From positions 186,001 to 250,000 of the forward strand of contig CACYXR010000002.1 of NCBI GenBank assembly GCA_902778455.1: a stretch of DNA of 64,000 nucleotides. The letters are read 5' to 3'. Shown here piece after piece: positions 35,162-43,410 of the stretch. Below the pieces are notes generated by a model. The model was not told the origin of the DNA and searched no databases. It saw only the letters and a list, made by a program, of their open reading frames with translations. Numbering within the stretch: the first letter of the stretch is position 1; each line of letters starts with the position of its first letter. Both the position numbers and the translations under genes were made by a program. Source of the stretch: an uncultured Selenomonadaceae bacterium (GTDB lineage Bacteria > Bacillota > Negativicutes > Selenomonadales > Selenomonadaceae).

Positions 35162-36424
35162 ATGGAATGGAACGGACAAAAAGCACGGGAAGCGATTGAG
35201 TCCTTTGCCTTCGGTCCGGAGGAATTGGTTGCCGCTGTCGAGGTATTTCGTAGCGAGATGGAAAAAGGGCTGCAAGGCAGTGCCGACTCGACACTGAAAC
35301 CGTTGCCGTCCTATCTGGGATTGCCGACGGGCGACGAACAGGGCGAATTCATCACCTTGGACTTTGGCGGAACGAATGTGAGAGCGGAGCATGTCCGCCT
35401 GTTTGGCGGCGGACAATATGAGTTGGCGGCGCGTGTAGCGAAACCGTTGATTGTACCGGGACGCTATAACCACGCGGGACATGGTTCTTCAGCGGAAGGG
35501 CTGTTTAATTTTCTCGCCGAGATTATAGACGCGGTGCTTGGCGGTAATCATCAGACGTCATACCGGCTCGGCCATACTTTTTCCTTCCCGTCGACGCAGG
35601 ACTCACCACGGGATGCTAAGCTGATTTCATGGACGAAGGAACTCGCAGTGCCGGATGTTGAAGGACGTTGGGTAAATGAGCGTCTGAACGACGCGCTTTT
35701 ACGGCGTGGACTTTCTAATGTTCGCCCTACTGCCATTTTGAATGATACTGTTGCCGTGCTTTTGGCAGCAGCTTATCAATGGGATGGAGTTGCTATTGGA
35801 TCAATCTACGCAACAGGTTTCAATGCGTGCTATTTGGAAAACTTCGGCGGCAAAAAAACACCGATGATCATGAATCTCGAAGCGGGCAATTTCGGATGGC
35901 TTGACCAAAACAAATATGACATGGCATTGGACGCTACGTCGGAAAAAGAAGGCGCGCAGACGCTGGAAAAAATGGTATCGGGACGATACCTCGGAGCACT
36001 TTTTTCACAGGCTTTTGGCGATATTCTTGGTGAAACATTTCCGGCCGTAACCGGCGAGGATCTATGCCGTATTATTCAAGGAGATGGGGCGACGTTTCTT
36101 CGTCGCATGGCTGGCAATTCCCTAACAGACAAACAAATTGAGGAAAGCGCTGCGTTGGCGGAGGCCATCGTTCGACGCTCGGCACGAATTGCCGCCGCTG
36201 TTTATGTGGGAATGCTCCGTCATATCTTGGGTGAGGGTATAATTGGCGTACAAAACATAGCCGTTGAGGGGTCGTTCTTCACACATATGGCAATCGCTCG
36301 AGTTGCACTTCGTGATGCCTTGCGAGAGATATTAAAGGACGAGGGGGAAAACGTCCAACTTCTCCACGTTACAGGAGGTGCTTCACTAGGCGCAGCAATC
36401 GCTGCGGCAATGATTGGTGACTGA
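35162..36424 (+). CDS. Eukaryotic-type hexokinase
   Basis: A 420-residue sugar kinase with the eukaryotic hexokinase layout, not the bacterial ROK or glucokinase one. LDFGGTNVRAEHVRL (residues 66-80) is phosphate loop 1, FSFPSTQDSPRDAKLISWTK is the sugar-binding stretch, AILNDTVAVLL holds the catalytic Asp near residue 195, and a second phosphate loop lies at YATGFNACYLE. It phosphorylates glucose or another hexose in the cytoplasm. It starts 32 bases after the corC stop, preceded by GAGACGGGAGATG, so co-transcription is possible. A strong terminator follows. Confidence 0.88.
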   Translation: MEWNGQKAREAIESFAFGPEELVAAVEVFRSEMEKGLQGSADSTLKPLPSYLGLPTGDEQGEFITLDFGGTNVRAEHVRLFGGGQYELAARVAKPLIVPGRYNHAGHGSSAEGLFNFLAEIIDAVLGGNHQTSYRLGHTFSFPSTQDSPRDAKLISWTKELAVPDVEGRWVNERLNDALLRRGLSNVRPTAILNDTVAVLLAAAYQWDGVAIGSIYATGFNACYLENFGGKKTPMIMNLEAGNFGWLDQNKYDMALDATSEKEGAQTLEKMVSGRYLGALFSQAFGDILGETFPAVTGEDLCRIIQGDGATFLRRMAGNSLTDKQIEESAALAEAIVRRSARIAAAVYVGMLRHILGEGIIGVQNIAVEGSFFTHMAIARVALRDALREILKDEGENVQLLHVTGGASLGAAIAAAMIGD

Positions 36425-36449
36425 AAATAGAGGATTTCTAAAAGACAAG

Positions 36450-36503
36450 AAAGACGGCTCGCTGTGGAATAGTTCTCTATCCGCAGTGAGCCATCTTTTT
36501 TTG
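36450..36503 (+). terminator. Terminator of the hexokinase gene
   Basis: GACGGCTCGCTGTGG (36453-36467) pairs with CCGCAGTGAGCCATC (36481-36495) with a few wobbles, then seven T. Confidence 0.85.
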
Positions 36504-36539
36504 GGAAACACGTTTTTTGCAGCCTTCCTTTGTCGATGC

Positions 36540-36567
36540 TTGCTTTTTTTAGGGCATATGATATAAT
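36540..36567 (+). promoter_or_regulatory. Promoter of the NDH-2-type dehydrogenase gene
   Basis: TTGCTT (36540-36545), 16-bp spacer, TATAAT (36562-36567) with the extended -10 TGA in front. Confidence 0.65.
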
Positions 36568-36612
36568 AGCAGATATTTTTTTGATAGGTATTGGAAAGGA
36601 CAATGAATCTTC

Positions 36613-37884
36613 ATGGCAGATAAAAAAAGGCCGCATATAGTCGTCGTCGGTGCCGGTTTCGGCGGCGTCAAAGTGGCGAAAGGATTGGCGAATCTTCCCG
36701 TCGATATTACAATTATCGACAGGAATAATTTTCATGTATTTCAGCCGTTGCTCTATCAACTTTCTACGTCGGAACTGGACGAAAACGAAATTGCGTATCC
36801 AATTCGCGCATTTTTCCGCAATACGAAGAATGTCCGCTTTTTCATGGCGCACGCAGAGGATTTTGATACGGACAACAAAATCTTGATTACCGATCATGGC
36901 GAGGTTCCTTATGATTATCTCGTTCTGGCTGCAGGGGCAACGACAAACTTTTTCGGCATGGAAAATGTTGCACGTAATTCTTTCGGTATGAAGACGTTGC
37001 AGCAGGCCGTCGCAATTCGCAATCATGTCCTTCGTATGTTTGAGAATGCCACAAAGTGTGAAGATGCCGAGGAACGCCGTCGGATGTTGACATTCGTTTG
37101 CGTCGGCGGCGGCCCGACGGGCGTTGAGTGCGCGGGGGCGTTGTCCGAATTGATCTACGGCGTGATGGCGCACGAGTATCATGATCTTGATTTTTCCGAA
37201 GCAAAAGTTGTGCTTGTCGAGGCCATGGATCATGTGCTGGCGATGATGCCTGATTCGCTTCAGGAAGAAACAATCCGTGTTTTGCATGATATCCGCAAGG
37301 TCGATGTTCGTATCTCGACGCAGGTCATGGACTACGACGGAGAGGATTTGAAGCTGAAGGACGGTAATTCGATTCCGACGAAGACTGTTATTTGGGCAGC
37401 GGGTGTCAAAGCCGTTTCTTTTGTAAAGAATCTTGGTGCGGAGACTGACCGTGCTGGGCGCGTGGTCGTGGACAAAACATTGCAGGTCAAGGGATATCCT
37501 GAGATTTTCGCCATCGGCGACTGTGCAAACTTTATGCAGGACGGTCGTCCTTTGGCAACAGTGGCACCAGTCGCGACACAAGAAGCTGAAGTTTGCGTTG
37601 GGAATATCAAGAAACTGTTGCGCGACCCGGACGCAAAACTCTCAGAATTCACTTATAAGGATGTTGGAGCAATGGCAACGATTTGCCGTGGTCATGCCGT
37701 TGTTGCGATGGGCAGCATGAAAATGCGGGGCTTTTTCGCTTGGGTAGCATGGATGGTAGTGCACTTGATGCGCCTAGCTGGTACATATACCAACTTGACA
37801 GTGGCTTACAAATGGTTCTGGAATTTCCTGTTCGGGTTGAGACTGGGCCGCGTCATCAGCGACACGGAAATGCGAGACGGTTGA
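36613..37884 (+). CDS. ndh: Type II NADH dehydrogenase-like flavoprotein
   Basis: A 423-residue two-dinucleotide-fold flavoprotein. The FAD site is VVVGAGFGGVKVA (about residues 11-23), the NADH site VCVGGGPTGVECAG (about 163-176), and the second FAD motif FAIGDCANF lies near 300. The C-terminus (about 375-410) has amphipathic aromatic-rich helices for membrane attachment. The family passes electrons from NADH to quinone without pumping. The start ATG has a modest AAAGGA 12 bases upstream. A hairpin shared with the convergent rqcH follows. Confidence 0.88.
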   Translation: MADKKRPHIVVVGAGFGGVKVAKGLANLPVDITIIDRNNFHVFQPLLYQLSTSELDENEIAYPIRAFFRNTKNVRFFMAHAEDFDTDNKILITDHGEVPYDYLVLAAGATTNFFGMENVARNSFGMKTLQQAVAIRNHVLRMFENATKCEDAEERRRMLTFVCVGGGPTGVECAGALSELIYGVMAHEYHDLDFSEAKVVLVEAMDHVLAMMPDSLQEETIRVLHDIRKVDVRISTQVMDYDGEDLKLKDGNSIPTKTVIWAAGVKAVSFVKNLGAETDRAGRVVVDKTLQVKGYPEIFAIGDCANFMQDGRPLATVAPVATQEAEVCVGNIKKLLRDPDAKLSEFTYKDVGAMATICRGHAVVAMGSMKMRGFFAWVAWMVVHLMRLAGTYTNLTVAYKWFWNFLFGLRLGRVISDTEMRDG

Positions 37885-37927
37885 TTATAGGATTTTCCTA
37901 AAAACGGCAAAAAAGTTATACAGAAGA

Positions 37928-37971
37928 AAATATCCCCCATGCGCTTTTTCAGAACGTATGGGGATTTTCTT
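37928..37971. terminator. Terminator shared by the NDH-2 gene and rqcH
   Basis: ATCCCCCAT/ATGGGGAT arms (about 37932-37940 and 37958-37965) with A-rich and T-rich flanks. The rqcH stop codon is in the loop. Confidence 0.65.
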
Positions 37972-39715
37972 GCGCCAGAATTTTTTTCAGCCGTTCTTCG
38001 TCCGGTGTAACCGCGAAGGTTTTTTGGTGGGTGAAGATGACGAATCCCGGCTTTGCACCTGATGGCTTTTTTACAAAGCGACAAGGCGTACAGTCCACAG
38101 GGATATTGGATGAGCCGGAAGCTTGACTGAAATGTGCGGCGAGAGAAGCTGCAAGCAGTAACGTATCATCACTCGGCTTGATTCCGCCAGTCCGTAAGAT
38201 TACATGGGAGCCGGGAATGTCCTTGGTGTGCAGCCAAAGATCATCGCGGTCTGCAAAATGAAAGGTCAGGCGGTCGTTTTGGCTGTTATTTTTCCCGACA
38301 AAGATCTCTGTACCATCTTCGGCACGAAAATGTAATGGCTTGGAGACTTTTTCTCCAGGCTTTTTCTTTTTGTTTTCATGCAAAATCCCGGAAACAATCA
38401 ATTCTGTGCGGATATCGGCAATCTCGGAAAGCTCGGTACATGATGCAAGAGAAAACTCAATACTTTCAAGATAACATATGTTATCCTCACAAGCGGTGAT
38501 TTGCTCTGCGAGGAGCTTCTCGGCACGACGAAGCTTGCCATATTTTTTGTAATAGGCATTGATATTTTGTCGTATGGTAAGTTTACGATCAAGGGGAATA
38601 GACACGTTCTTTCCATCCTCGGCGTAGATGTTTGGAAGGGCAACCTCATCATCCTGATGATCGGAAAGTTGATGCTGATAGGTGGATAGGATATCTGCTT
38701 TTTGGCGGAATTCGTCAGCGTTTTTTGCTTCGCTGGCTTCTTCATGAAGTTTTTCCCGCTTGTTTTGCGCACGGCGAAGTTCATTTCGGATGAGTTTTTG
38801 AAACCGCTCCTTGTCAGGAGGCGAATAGCTTCCAATCAGTGAATCGGCACGAATAAGCAGCTTGCTCATGTCCGGGAAATGCTCTGCTTCAACATTGGTG
38901 AACGCGTGAAGAGGGAATGCTGCCATCGCCGTAAGTTTTCCTTTCCCGTCGCGCAATAGCACAGCTGGAAATGCCTCATTCCGTAAAGCAGCAACAGTTT
39001 CGGCAAAGGCGTTGGCAAGAGAATCAAAGTCTGCATTGTCGAGTGCTTCGACTTGAACATCGGGGGAAAGACCGGCGGAAAAAATAATCTCTTTCGCAGT
39101 AACAGGACCGAAGCCAAGGCAGACATCTGTGATGGCTTTGACGAGTTTCATTTCCTGTTTTTGGCGAAGACGTGATACAAATTCTCCCTCTGTTGATGCA
39201 AGTGCGTTCAACTTTCCACCGTCATCAGGAGGCTGATATTCGCCACCTGGCAATACGAAACGGATGCGACTTTCTGCAGCGCCGACACGGCGCAGAGCGT
39301 CGATAATTTTTCCTTCCTCTGTCAGGATGAGATTCGAATGTTTTCCCATCAGTTCAATGGCAACGGTTTTTGTGACGATGCGTCCCCCTGCGGCCAGTGT
39401 GTCCACATCAAGGAATAATACACGATCTAATCCATGTTGGCGAATAGCGGCGATTCGTCCTGCTTCCAAGTGTTTGCGAAGGAACATGCAAAAGGCGGGA
39501 GGTTCGGAAGGATTTTCAAATGGAGTGTCTGAAAGGAAGAGTGCGGGATTTTGCGGCCGCACGGACAAACACAGGCAGAGTGTTTGCCCCGGTCGTCGGA
39601 CGGAAAATTGTATTGTTGTTCGGTTAGGTTGGGTGATTTTGTCTATGCGGCTTCCCGACAATGCGGCATCCAATTCACGCGTGAGGCGATACATGGAAAA
39701 ACCGTCGAGGCTCAT
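37949..39715 (-). CDS. rqcH: Rqc2 homologue RqcH (NFACT protein)
   Basis: A 588-residue protein with NFACT-N, helix-hairpin-helix and coiled-coil middle parts and a C-terminal NFACT-R domain (DDLWLHTKDIPGSHVILRT). The DR pair needed for tRNA binding in Bacillus RqcH is at the same place (Asp97, Arg98 in GLDRVLF). RqcH binds stalled 50S-peptidyl-tRNA and adds C-terminal Ala tails for degradation. Its ATG overlaps the stop of the upstream P-type-ATPase-like gene (ATGA), and no clear ribosome site precedes it, so it depends on coupled translation. Confidence 0.94.
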   Translation of the reverse strand: MSLDGFSMYRLTRELDAALSGSRIDKITQPNRTTIQFSVRRPGQTLCLCLSVRPQNPALFLSDTPFENPSEPPAFCMFLRKHLEAGRIAAIRQHGLDRVLFLDVDTLAAGGRIVTKTVAIELMGKHSNLILTEEGKIIDALRRVGAAESRIRFVLPGGEYQPPDDGGKLNALASTEGEFVSRLRQKQEMKLVKAITDVCLGFGPVTAKEIIFSAGLSPDVQVEALDNADFDSLANAFAETVAALRNEAFPAVLLRDGKGKLTAMAAFPLHAFTNVEAEHFPDMSKLLIRADSLIGSYSPPDKERFQKLIRNELRRAQNKREKLHEEASEAKNADEFRQKADILSTYQHQLSDHQDDEVALPNIYAEDGKNVSIPLDRKLTIRQNINAYYKKYGKLRRAEKLLAEQITACEDNICYLESIEFSLASCTELSEIADIRTELIVSGILHENKKKKPGEKVSKPLHFRAEDGTEIFVGKNNSQNDRLTFHFADRDDLWLHTKDIPGSHVILRTGGIKPSDDTLLLAASLAAHFSQASGSSNIPVDCTPCRFVKKPSGAKPGFVIFTHQKTFAVTPDEERLKKILAQENPHTF

Positions 39716-41610
39716 GGGGTATCATCTCTTTTCTTTATTACTGTGTTCTCCGACTGTGTGGAATAATATTCTCGTCCAACACGGACGGCGTTCAGTATAG
39801 CGACAAGAAGACCGGGGAAGGAAGCGAGCGCGACGAGCCAAGGAGCGGGGAAGAGTGGACTTCCCAGTGTGACAAAGAGACCGGAGGAAACAGGTAAAGC
39901 CAGCAGTGGACCAAAAAACGACGCCACAGTGTTTTGGCGGGCTGTGGAATGGATTTTTTTCAGAAGTGAATGAGCTGAGGGCAAAACCACGAGGCTTTTG
40001 ACAACCAGTGCCGGAAGAACCGAAATTGATTTTGGCTCGGCGTCTTGATCTGTGGTCGGCTCGGCTTCAATAAGAATTTCTGGGACATTTGATACTTCTT
40101 TTTGCCTAGGATCCTCTTTTTCAATCATAGGCAGAATGGGACAGTCTGCTTGTTTTAGGGCGAGATTGTCCTCGGAAAGGTTCGCGAAAAGTGCAACGTT
40201 TTTCCCGTGCGCTTGCAAAAGCTGGATTTCTCGGACGAGATCAGATGCACGGATACTGTGGCGATAATTCGGAATTCCGAGACGCTTGGCAACGGTTTTC
40301 GCTGTACGTGTACCTTCACCAATCATCAGAATTGTCTCGATGCCTTGTTTTTCAAGTTCACGAACCGTTTCTGCCGTCTCAGTGTTCAATTCATATTCAT
40401 AAGCGATAATACCTTTTGCGTTTTTTCCATTGCTGACATAAAGGATAGTTTTTCCTTTTTCTGCAAGCTGATCGTCCTTCGTCAACAAGTTTGCACTAAT
40501 GCGGACACCTTGGGATTCAATCCATTCCTTCCGGCCAACGCGAATAGGCGCGCCATTCATCAAGACTTCCGCCCCCTCACCGGGAGATTCGTTGAAGGCG
40601 GCAATACGTCCGTATTTTGCGCGAAGCCGGATTGCATGTTCAGAAATTACTTTTGCAATTGGATGACGTGACCCGGATTCAGCGGCGGCAGCGAGAGACA
40701 TGAAGGCAGTCATCGTTATGCCCTCAGGTACAAGATCAGTAATCTGCGGTTCACCTTCCGTCAGGATGTCTGACTTGCCAAGTACGAGCGTATCAGACAA
40801 GGCGACGGTCTCCACCGCACGAAAACTGCGAAGGGATACACATTGTTCCACAAGAAATACAGATCCAATCCATAGAGGAACGGCTTCTGCTAAGGGAAGA
40901 ATACAGGGCGTCGCGGAAAGCAATACAAACAGAGAAAAAGAAATCGTGAAGGGCAGAGAAACACCGAGCAATAGCCAAACAAGACCGCACAGAAAGGCGA
41001 ACACTAGAAAGAAGTTTGCCGCATAGCCGGAAAAGGGAACGAGGGATTGATAAATTTCTTCCTCACGCATCTGTTTTCTGGAATTTTCGACACGAGATAA
41101 CATAATAGCAGCATGAGCACGGAGAAAATCCCCTAAAGCGAAAAAGAGTGTCCAGAAACCGATGAGATGAAAGTAGGAGGGGAAAATTGGTTCCAAAGGA
41201 GCGTGAGAAAAGGCGTCGAAAGTGAATAGTGCACTCATTGCGCTCGCATACAACGGACTTTGAGCGAACCATGTCGCTGATTGATTTAAAATGAGCGGAA
41301 GAACGCCGAACATGAATGCGATTCCTATGGAAACGGCAATCATTGAATCTGAGCCGGGGCGACGATTACGAATTTGTGCAAAGCCGCGCAGGAAAATCGG
41401 ATAATGGACAATGACCAGCAAAATAGCAAAAACAAACTCCAAAAACGAGGCGTGATTTTCGAGAAACGCAAATGTTTCTGTCCAGTTCGGCGCATAGAGC
41501 CGCGACCAATTGAACAGGAATGGCAACGCAGCACTGGAGAACAGCGCTGCAAGCAACGGGATGGAAATCAAGAGGCGTATCAACGATTTCATATATGCAG
41601 AATGCTTCAT
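39712..41610 (-). CDS. Degenerate P1B-type-ATPase-like membrane protein (probable pseudoenzyme)
   Basis: A 632-residue protein built like a heavy-metal P-type ATPase but without its catalytic parts. Membrane helices cover about residues 10-110, 145-165 and 198-250; ATPCILPL (233-240) replaces the CPC metal motif. The phosphorylation segment reads SDTLVLGKSDILTEGEP (272-288), so the Asp of DKTGTLTEG is Gly278. HPIAK (316-320) is kept. TGD is MIGEGTRTA (429-437), and GDGxNDAPAL is FANLSEDNLALKQAD. The actuator domain with TGES is missing: LSRVENSRKQ runs into the next helix after about 20 residues. Two C-terminal helices remain (about 560-615). ATG at 41610 follows AAGGAG. A signalling, binding or scaffold role is more likely than transport. 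Confidence 0.85.
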   Translation of the reverse strand: MKHSAYMKSLIRLLISIPLLAALFSSAALPFLFNWSRLYAPNWTETFAFLENHASFLEFVFAILLVIVHYPIFLRGFAQIRNRRPGSDSMIAVSIGIAFMFGVLPLILNQSATWFAQSPLYASAMSALFTFDAFSHAPLEPIFPSYFHLIGFWTLFFALGDFLRAHAAIMLSRVENSRKQMREEEIYQSLVPFSGYAANFFLVFAFLCGLVWLLLGVSLPFTISFSLFVLLSATPCILPLAEAVPLWIGSVFLVEQCVSLRSFRAVETVALSDTLVLGKSDILTEGEPQITDLVPEGITMTAFMSLAAAAESGSRHPIAKVISEHAIRLRAKYGRIAAFNESPGEGAEVLMNGAPIRVGRKEWIESQGVRISANLLTKDDQLAEKGKTILYVSNGKNAKGIIAYEYELNTETAETVRELEKQGIETILMIGEGTRTAKTVAKRLGIPNYRHSIRASDLVREIQLLQAHGKNVALFANLSEDNLALKQADCPILPMIEKEDPRQKEVSNVPEILIEAEPTTDQDAEPKSISVLPALVVKSLVVLPSAHSLLKKIHSTARQNTVASFFGPLLALPVSSGLFVTLGSPLFPAPWLVALASFPGLLVAILNAVRVGREYYSTQSENTVIKKRDDTP

Positions 41611-41655
41611 AAACGGGATTCTCCTTCGGAGTTCGTCTATAACTACTAATATTAT

Positions 41656-41685
41656 ATTATGTACTTTAAAAGCAACGCTTGTCAA
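41656..41685 (-). promoter_or_regulatory. Promoter of the P-type-ATPase-like/rqcH operon
   Basis: Minus-strand TTGACA (41680-41685), 18-bp spacer, CATAAT (41656-41661). Confidence 0.6.
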
Positions 41686-41694
41686 ATTATTCGT

Positions 41695-41714
41695 GACAGG
41701 AAATTTCCCTGTTC
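41695..41714. promoter_or_regulatory. Near-palindrome between divergent promoters (possible operator)
   Basis: GACAGGAAATTTCCCTGTTC is a dyad centred on AAATTT (GGAAA/TTTCC perfect, outer arms shifted by one base). It lies between the -35 boxes of the two divergent operons. Confidence 0.35.
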
Positions 41715-41718
41715 GATA

Positions 41719-41747
41719 TTTTCATGAGAATATAAAGATGATATAAT
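41719..41747 (+). promoter_or_regulatory. Promoter of the ispE-gntR-glmU operon
   Basis: TTTTCA (41719-41724), 17-bp spacer, TATAAT (41742-41747) with an extended -10 TGA. Confidence 0.6.
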
Positions 41748-41794
41748 ATTATAGTTTTTGTGACTAAGTGGAAAAACAATGTTGGAGTGTTTCG

Positions 41795-42664
41795 ATGGTT
41801 ACGGTAGAAGCGAATGCCAAGATTAATCTGACGCTGGATATTTTGGGCACGCGCCCGGACGGTTACCATGACGTTGAAATGGTAATGCAATCAGTGGGTC
41901 TTTCCGATATTATTTATCTGGAACGACGAGAAAAAGGCATCTCTCTTCAAATAGATGTGCCGGAATTGCCCACAGATAAAACAAATCTTGCGTGGAATGC
42001 TGCTCATTTGTTTTTGGATGTATATAAAATACAATCCGGGGTTTCCATTAAAATCAAAAAGAAAATTCCTATCGCCGCTGGATTGGCAGGAGGCTCCGCA
42101 GATGCGGCGGGGACGCTGATTGGAATGAATTCTCTTTTCGAGACAAGACTTTCGAAAAAGGAGCTTTGCAAGCTTGGCGAAAAAATCGGATCAGATGTGC
42201 CTTTTTGCATCGAAGGTGGTACGATGCTGGCGACGGGACGCGGAGAAGTCTTACGTCGCCTTCCCGATTTGCCACAATTGTTTGTTGTATTGGCAAAGCC
42301 GCCTGTTTCTGTTTCAACGGCGTGGGCATACAAAAATTATGACAAAATGGGATCTACTCGTCATCCCGATACAAACGCGATATTGTCGGCAATTACGACA
42401 GGACATGTCGAAGGAATCGAAAAAGCACTTGCAAATGTTCTTGAAGAAGCGACTATGAAAGCGTACCCGATTGTTGAAGAATATAAGCGCATATTGACAG
42501 AAAACGGCGCAACAGAAGCCTTGATGTCTGGCAGTGGTCCGACGGTTTTTGCCATTGCGAGGGAAAAAAAGGATATGGAGCATGCGGCGGCGATGCTGTC
42601 CCACGCCTATCCTGATGCGGCAATTTTTGTCGTTCCGACAGTGAAACAAAATACTATATCCTAA
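41795..42664 (+). CDS. ispE: 4-diphosphocytidyl-2-C-methyl-D-erythritol kinase
   Basis: A 289-residue GHMP kinase. AKINLTLDI at the N-terminus, the ATP loop IPIAAGLAGGSADAAG (about residues 90-105) and LMSGSGPTVFA near the C-terminus are standard for IspE. It phosphorylates CDP-methylerythritol in the MEP route to isoprenoids such as undecaprenol. ATG at 41795 has GGAG seven bases upstream; the longer frame has no family similarity. It begins a three-gene operon with a GntR regulator and glmU. Confidence 0.95.
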   Translation: MVTVEANAKINLTLDILGTRPDGYHDVEMVMQSVGLSDIIYLERREKGISLQIDVPELPTDKTNLAWNAAHLFLDVYKIQSGVSIKIKKKIPIAAGLAGGSADAAGTLIGMNSLFETRLSKKELCKLGEKIGSDVPFCIEGGTMLATGRGEVLRRLPDLPQLFVVLAKPPVSVSTAWAYKNYDKMGSTRHPDTNAILSAITTGHVEGIEKALANVLEEATMKAYPIVEEYKRILTENGATEALMSGSGPTVFAIAREKKDMEHAAAMLSHAYPDAAIFVVPTVKQNTIS

Positions 42665-42695
42665 AAGTATAAACAATAGAAGGAATGATGGAAGT

Positions 42696-43397
42696 ATGGA
42701 AAAAAGAAAATTAGGGCCTATTCAACTGGACAGTTATCAACCGCTCCGAGAAGTTGTCTGCGAGACTCTTCGTGACGCAGTGCGACGGGGCGTATTGCAA
42801 CCGGGTGAACGCCTGATGGAAATCCAGTTGGCGGAAGATTTAGGTGTTAGCCGGACACCAGTACGTGAGGCGATACGAAAGCTTGAGATGGAAGGTTACG
42901 TCATCATGATGCCAAGGCGTGGCACTTACGTCGCCGATCTTTCCATTCGCGACATCAATGAAGTTTTTGAGATTCGTACATCATTGGAGTCTTTGGCAAG
43001 CGGACTGGCATCGGAACGAATTACCGAGGATGAATTGGAAAAACTCCAACGACTTCTCGTGGAAATCGGGGCCTATATCAAAAACGGGGATATGGATAGT
43101 ATTGTCCGTACGGATACGGAATTTCATGATCTTCTGTATCAAGCGAGCCGCAATACACGACTTGTTGGTATCATCTCTAATCTCCGGGAACAGCTCACGC
43201 GTTTCCGAACGAAGTCAATGTCTTTCCCGGGGCGTCTCAAAGCAACGTTGGAAGAACATCGAAAGATTGTCGAGGCCATCGCGCAAGGCGATGAGAAAGC
43301 TGCACGCAAGGCGGCAGAGCATCATATGGAAAAATCTGAGCAAACACTTTTGGCAAGCATGAAAGCAAATGATAAAAGGGAAAATTCAAAGGAGTAA
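42696..43397 (+). CDS. GntR-family transcriptional regulator (FadR/FCD type)
   Basis: A 233-residue regulator with an N-terminal winged helix (about residues 12-80, with LAEDLGVSRTPVREAIRKL) and a C-terminal FCD effector domain (about 85-220, with the DTEFHDLL metal-binding motif). The FCD domain usually binds a carboxylic acid and often a metal ion. Its place between ispE and glmU, 31 bases after the first and 13 before the second, means it is made with isoprenoid and UDP-GlcNAc enzymes; its targets cannot be read here. Confidence 0.92.
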   Translation: MEKRKLGPIQLDSYQPLREVVCETLRDAVRRGVLQPGERLMEIQLAEDLGVSRTPVREAIRKLEMEGYVIMMPRRGTYVADLSIRDINEVFEIRTSLESLASGLASERITEDELEKLQRLLVEIGAYIKNGDMDSIVRTDTEFHDLLYQASRNTRLVGIISNLREQLTRFRTKSMSFPGRLKATLEEHRKIVEAIAQGDEKAARKAAEHHMEKSEQTLLASMKANDKRENSKE

Positions 43398-43410
43398 GGG
43401 AGAACGAAAC

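Noticed and set aside
36220-37581. A 453-codon open frame on the minus strand
   Set aside because: It crosses the end of the hexokinase gene, a terminator, a promoter and most of the NDH-2-type gene, all of which have clear family motifs on the plus strand. Its own translation shows no recognisable domain.
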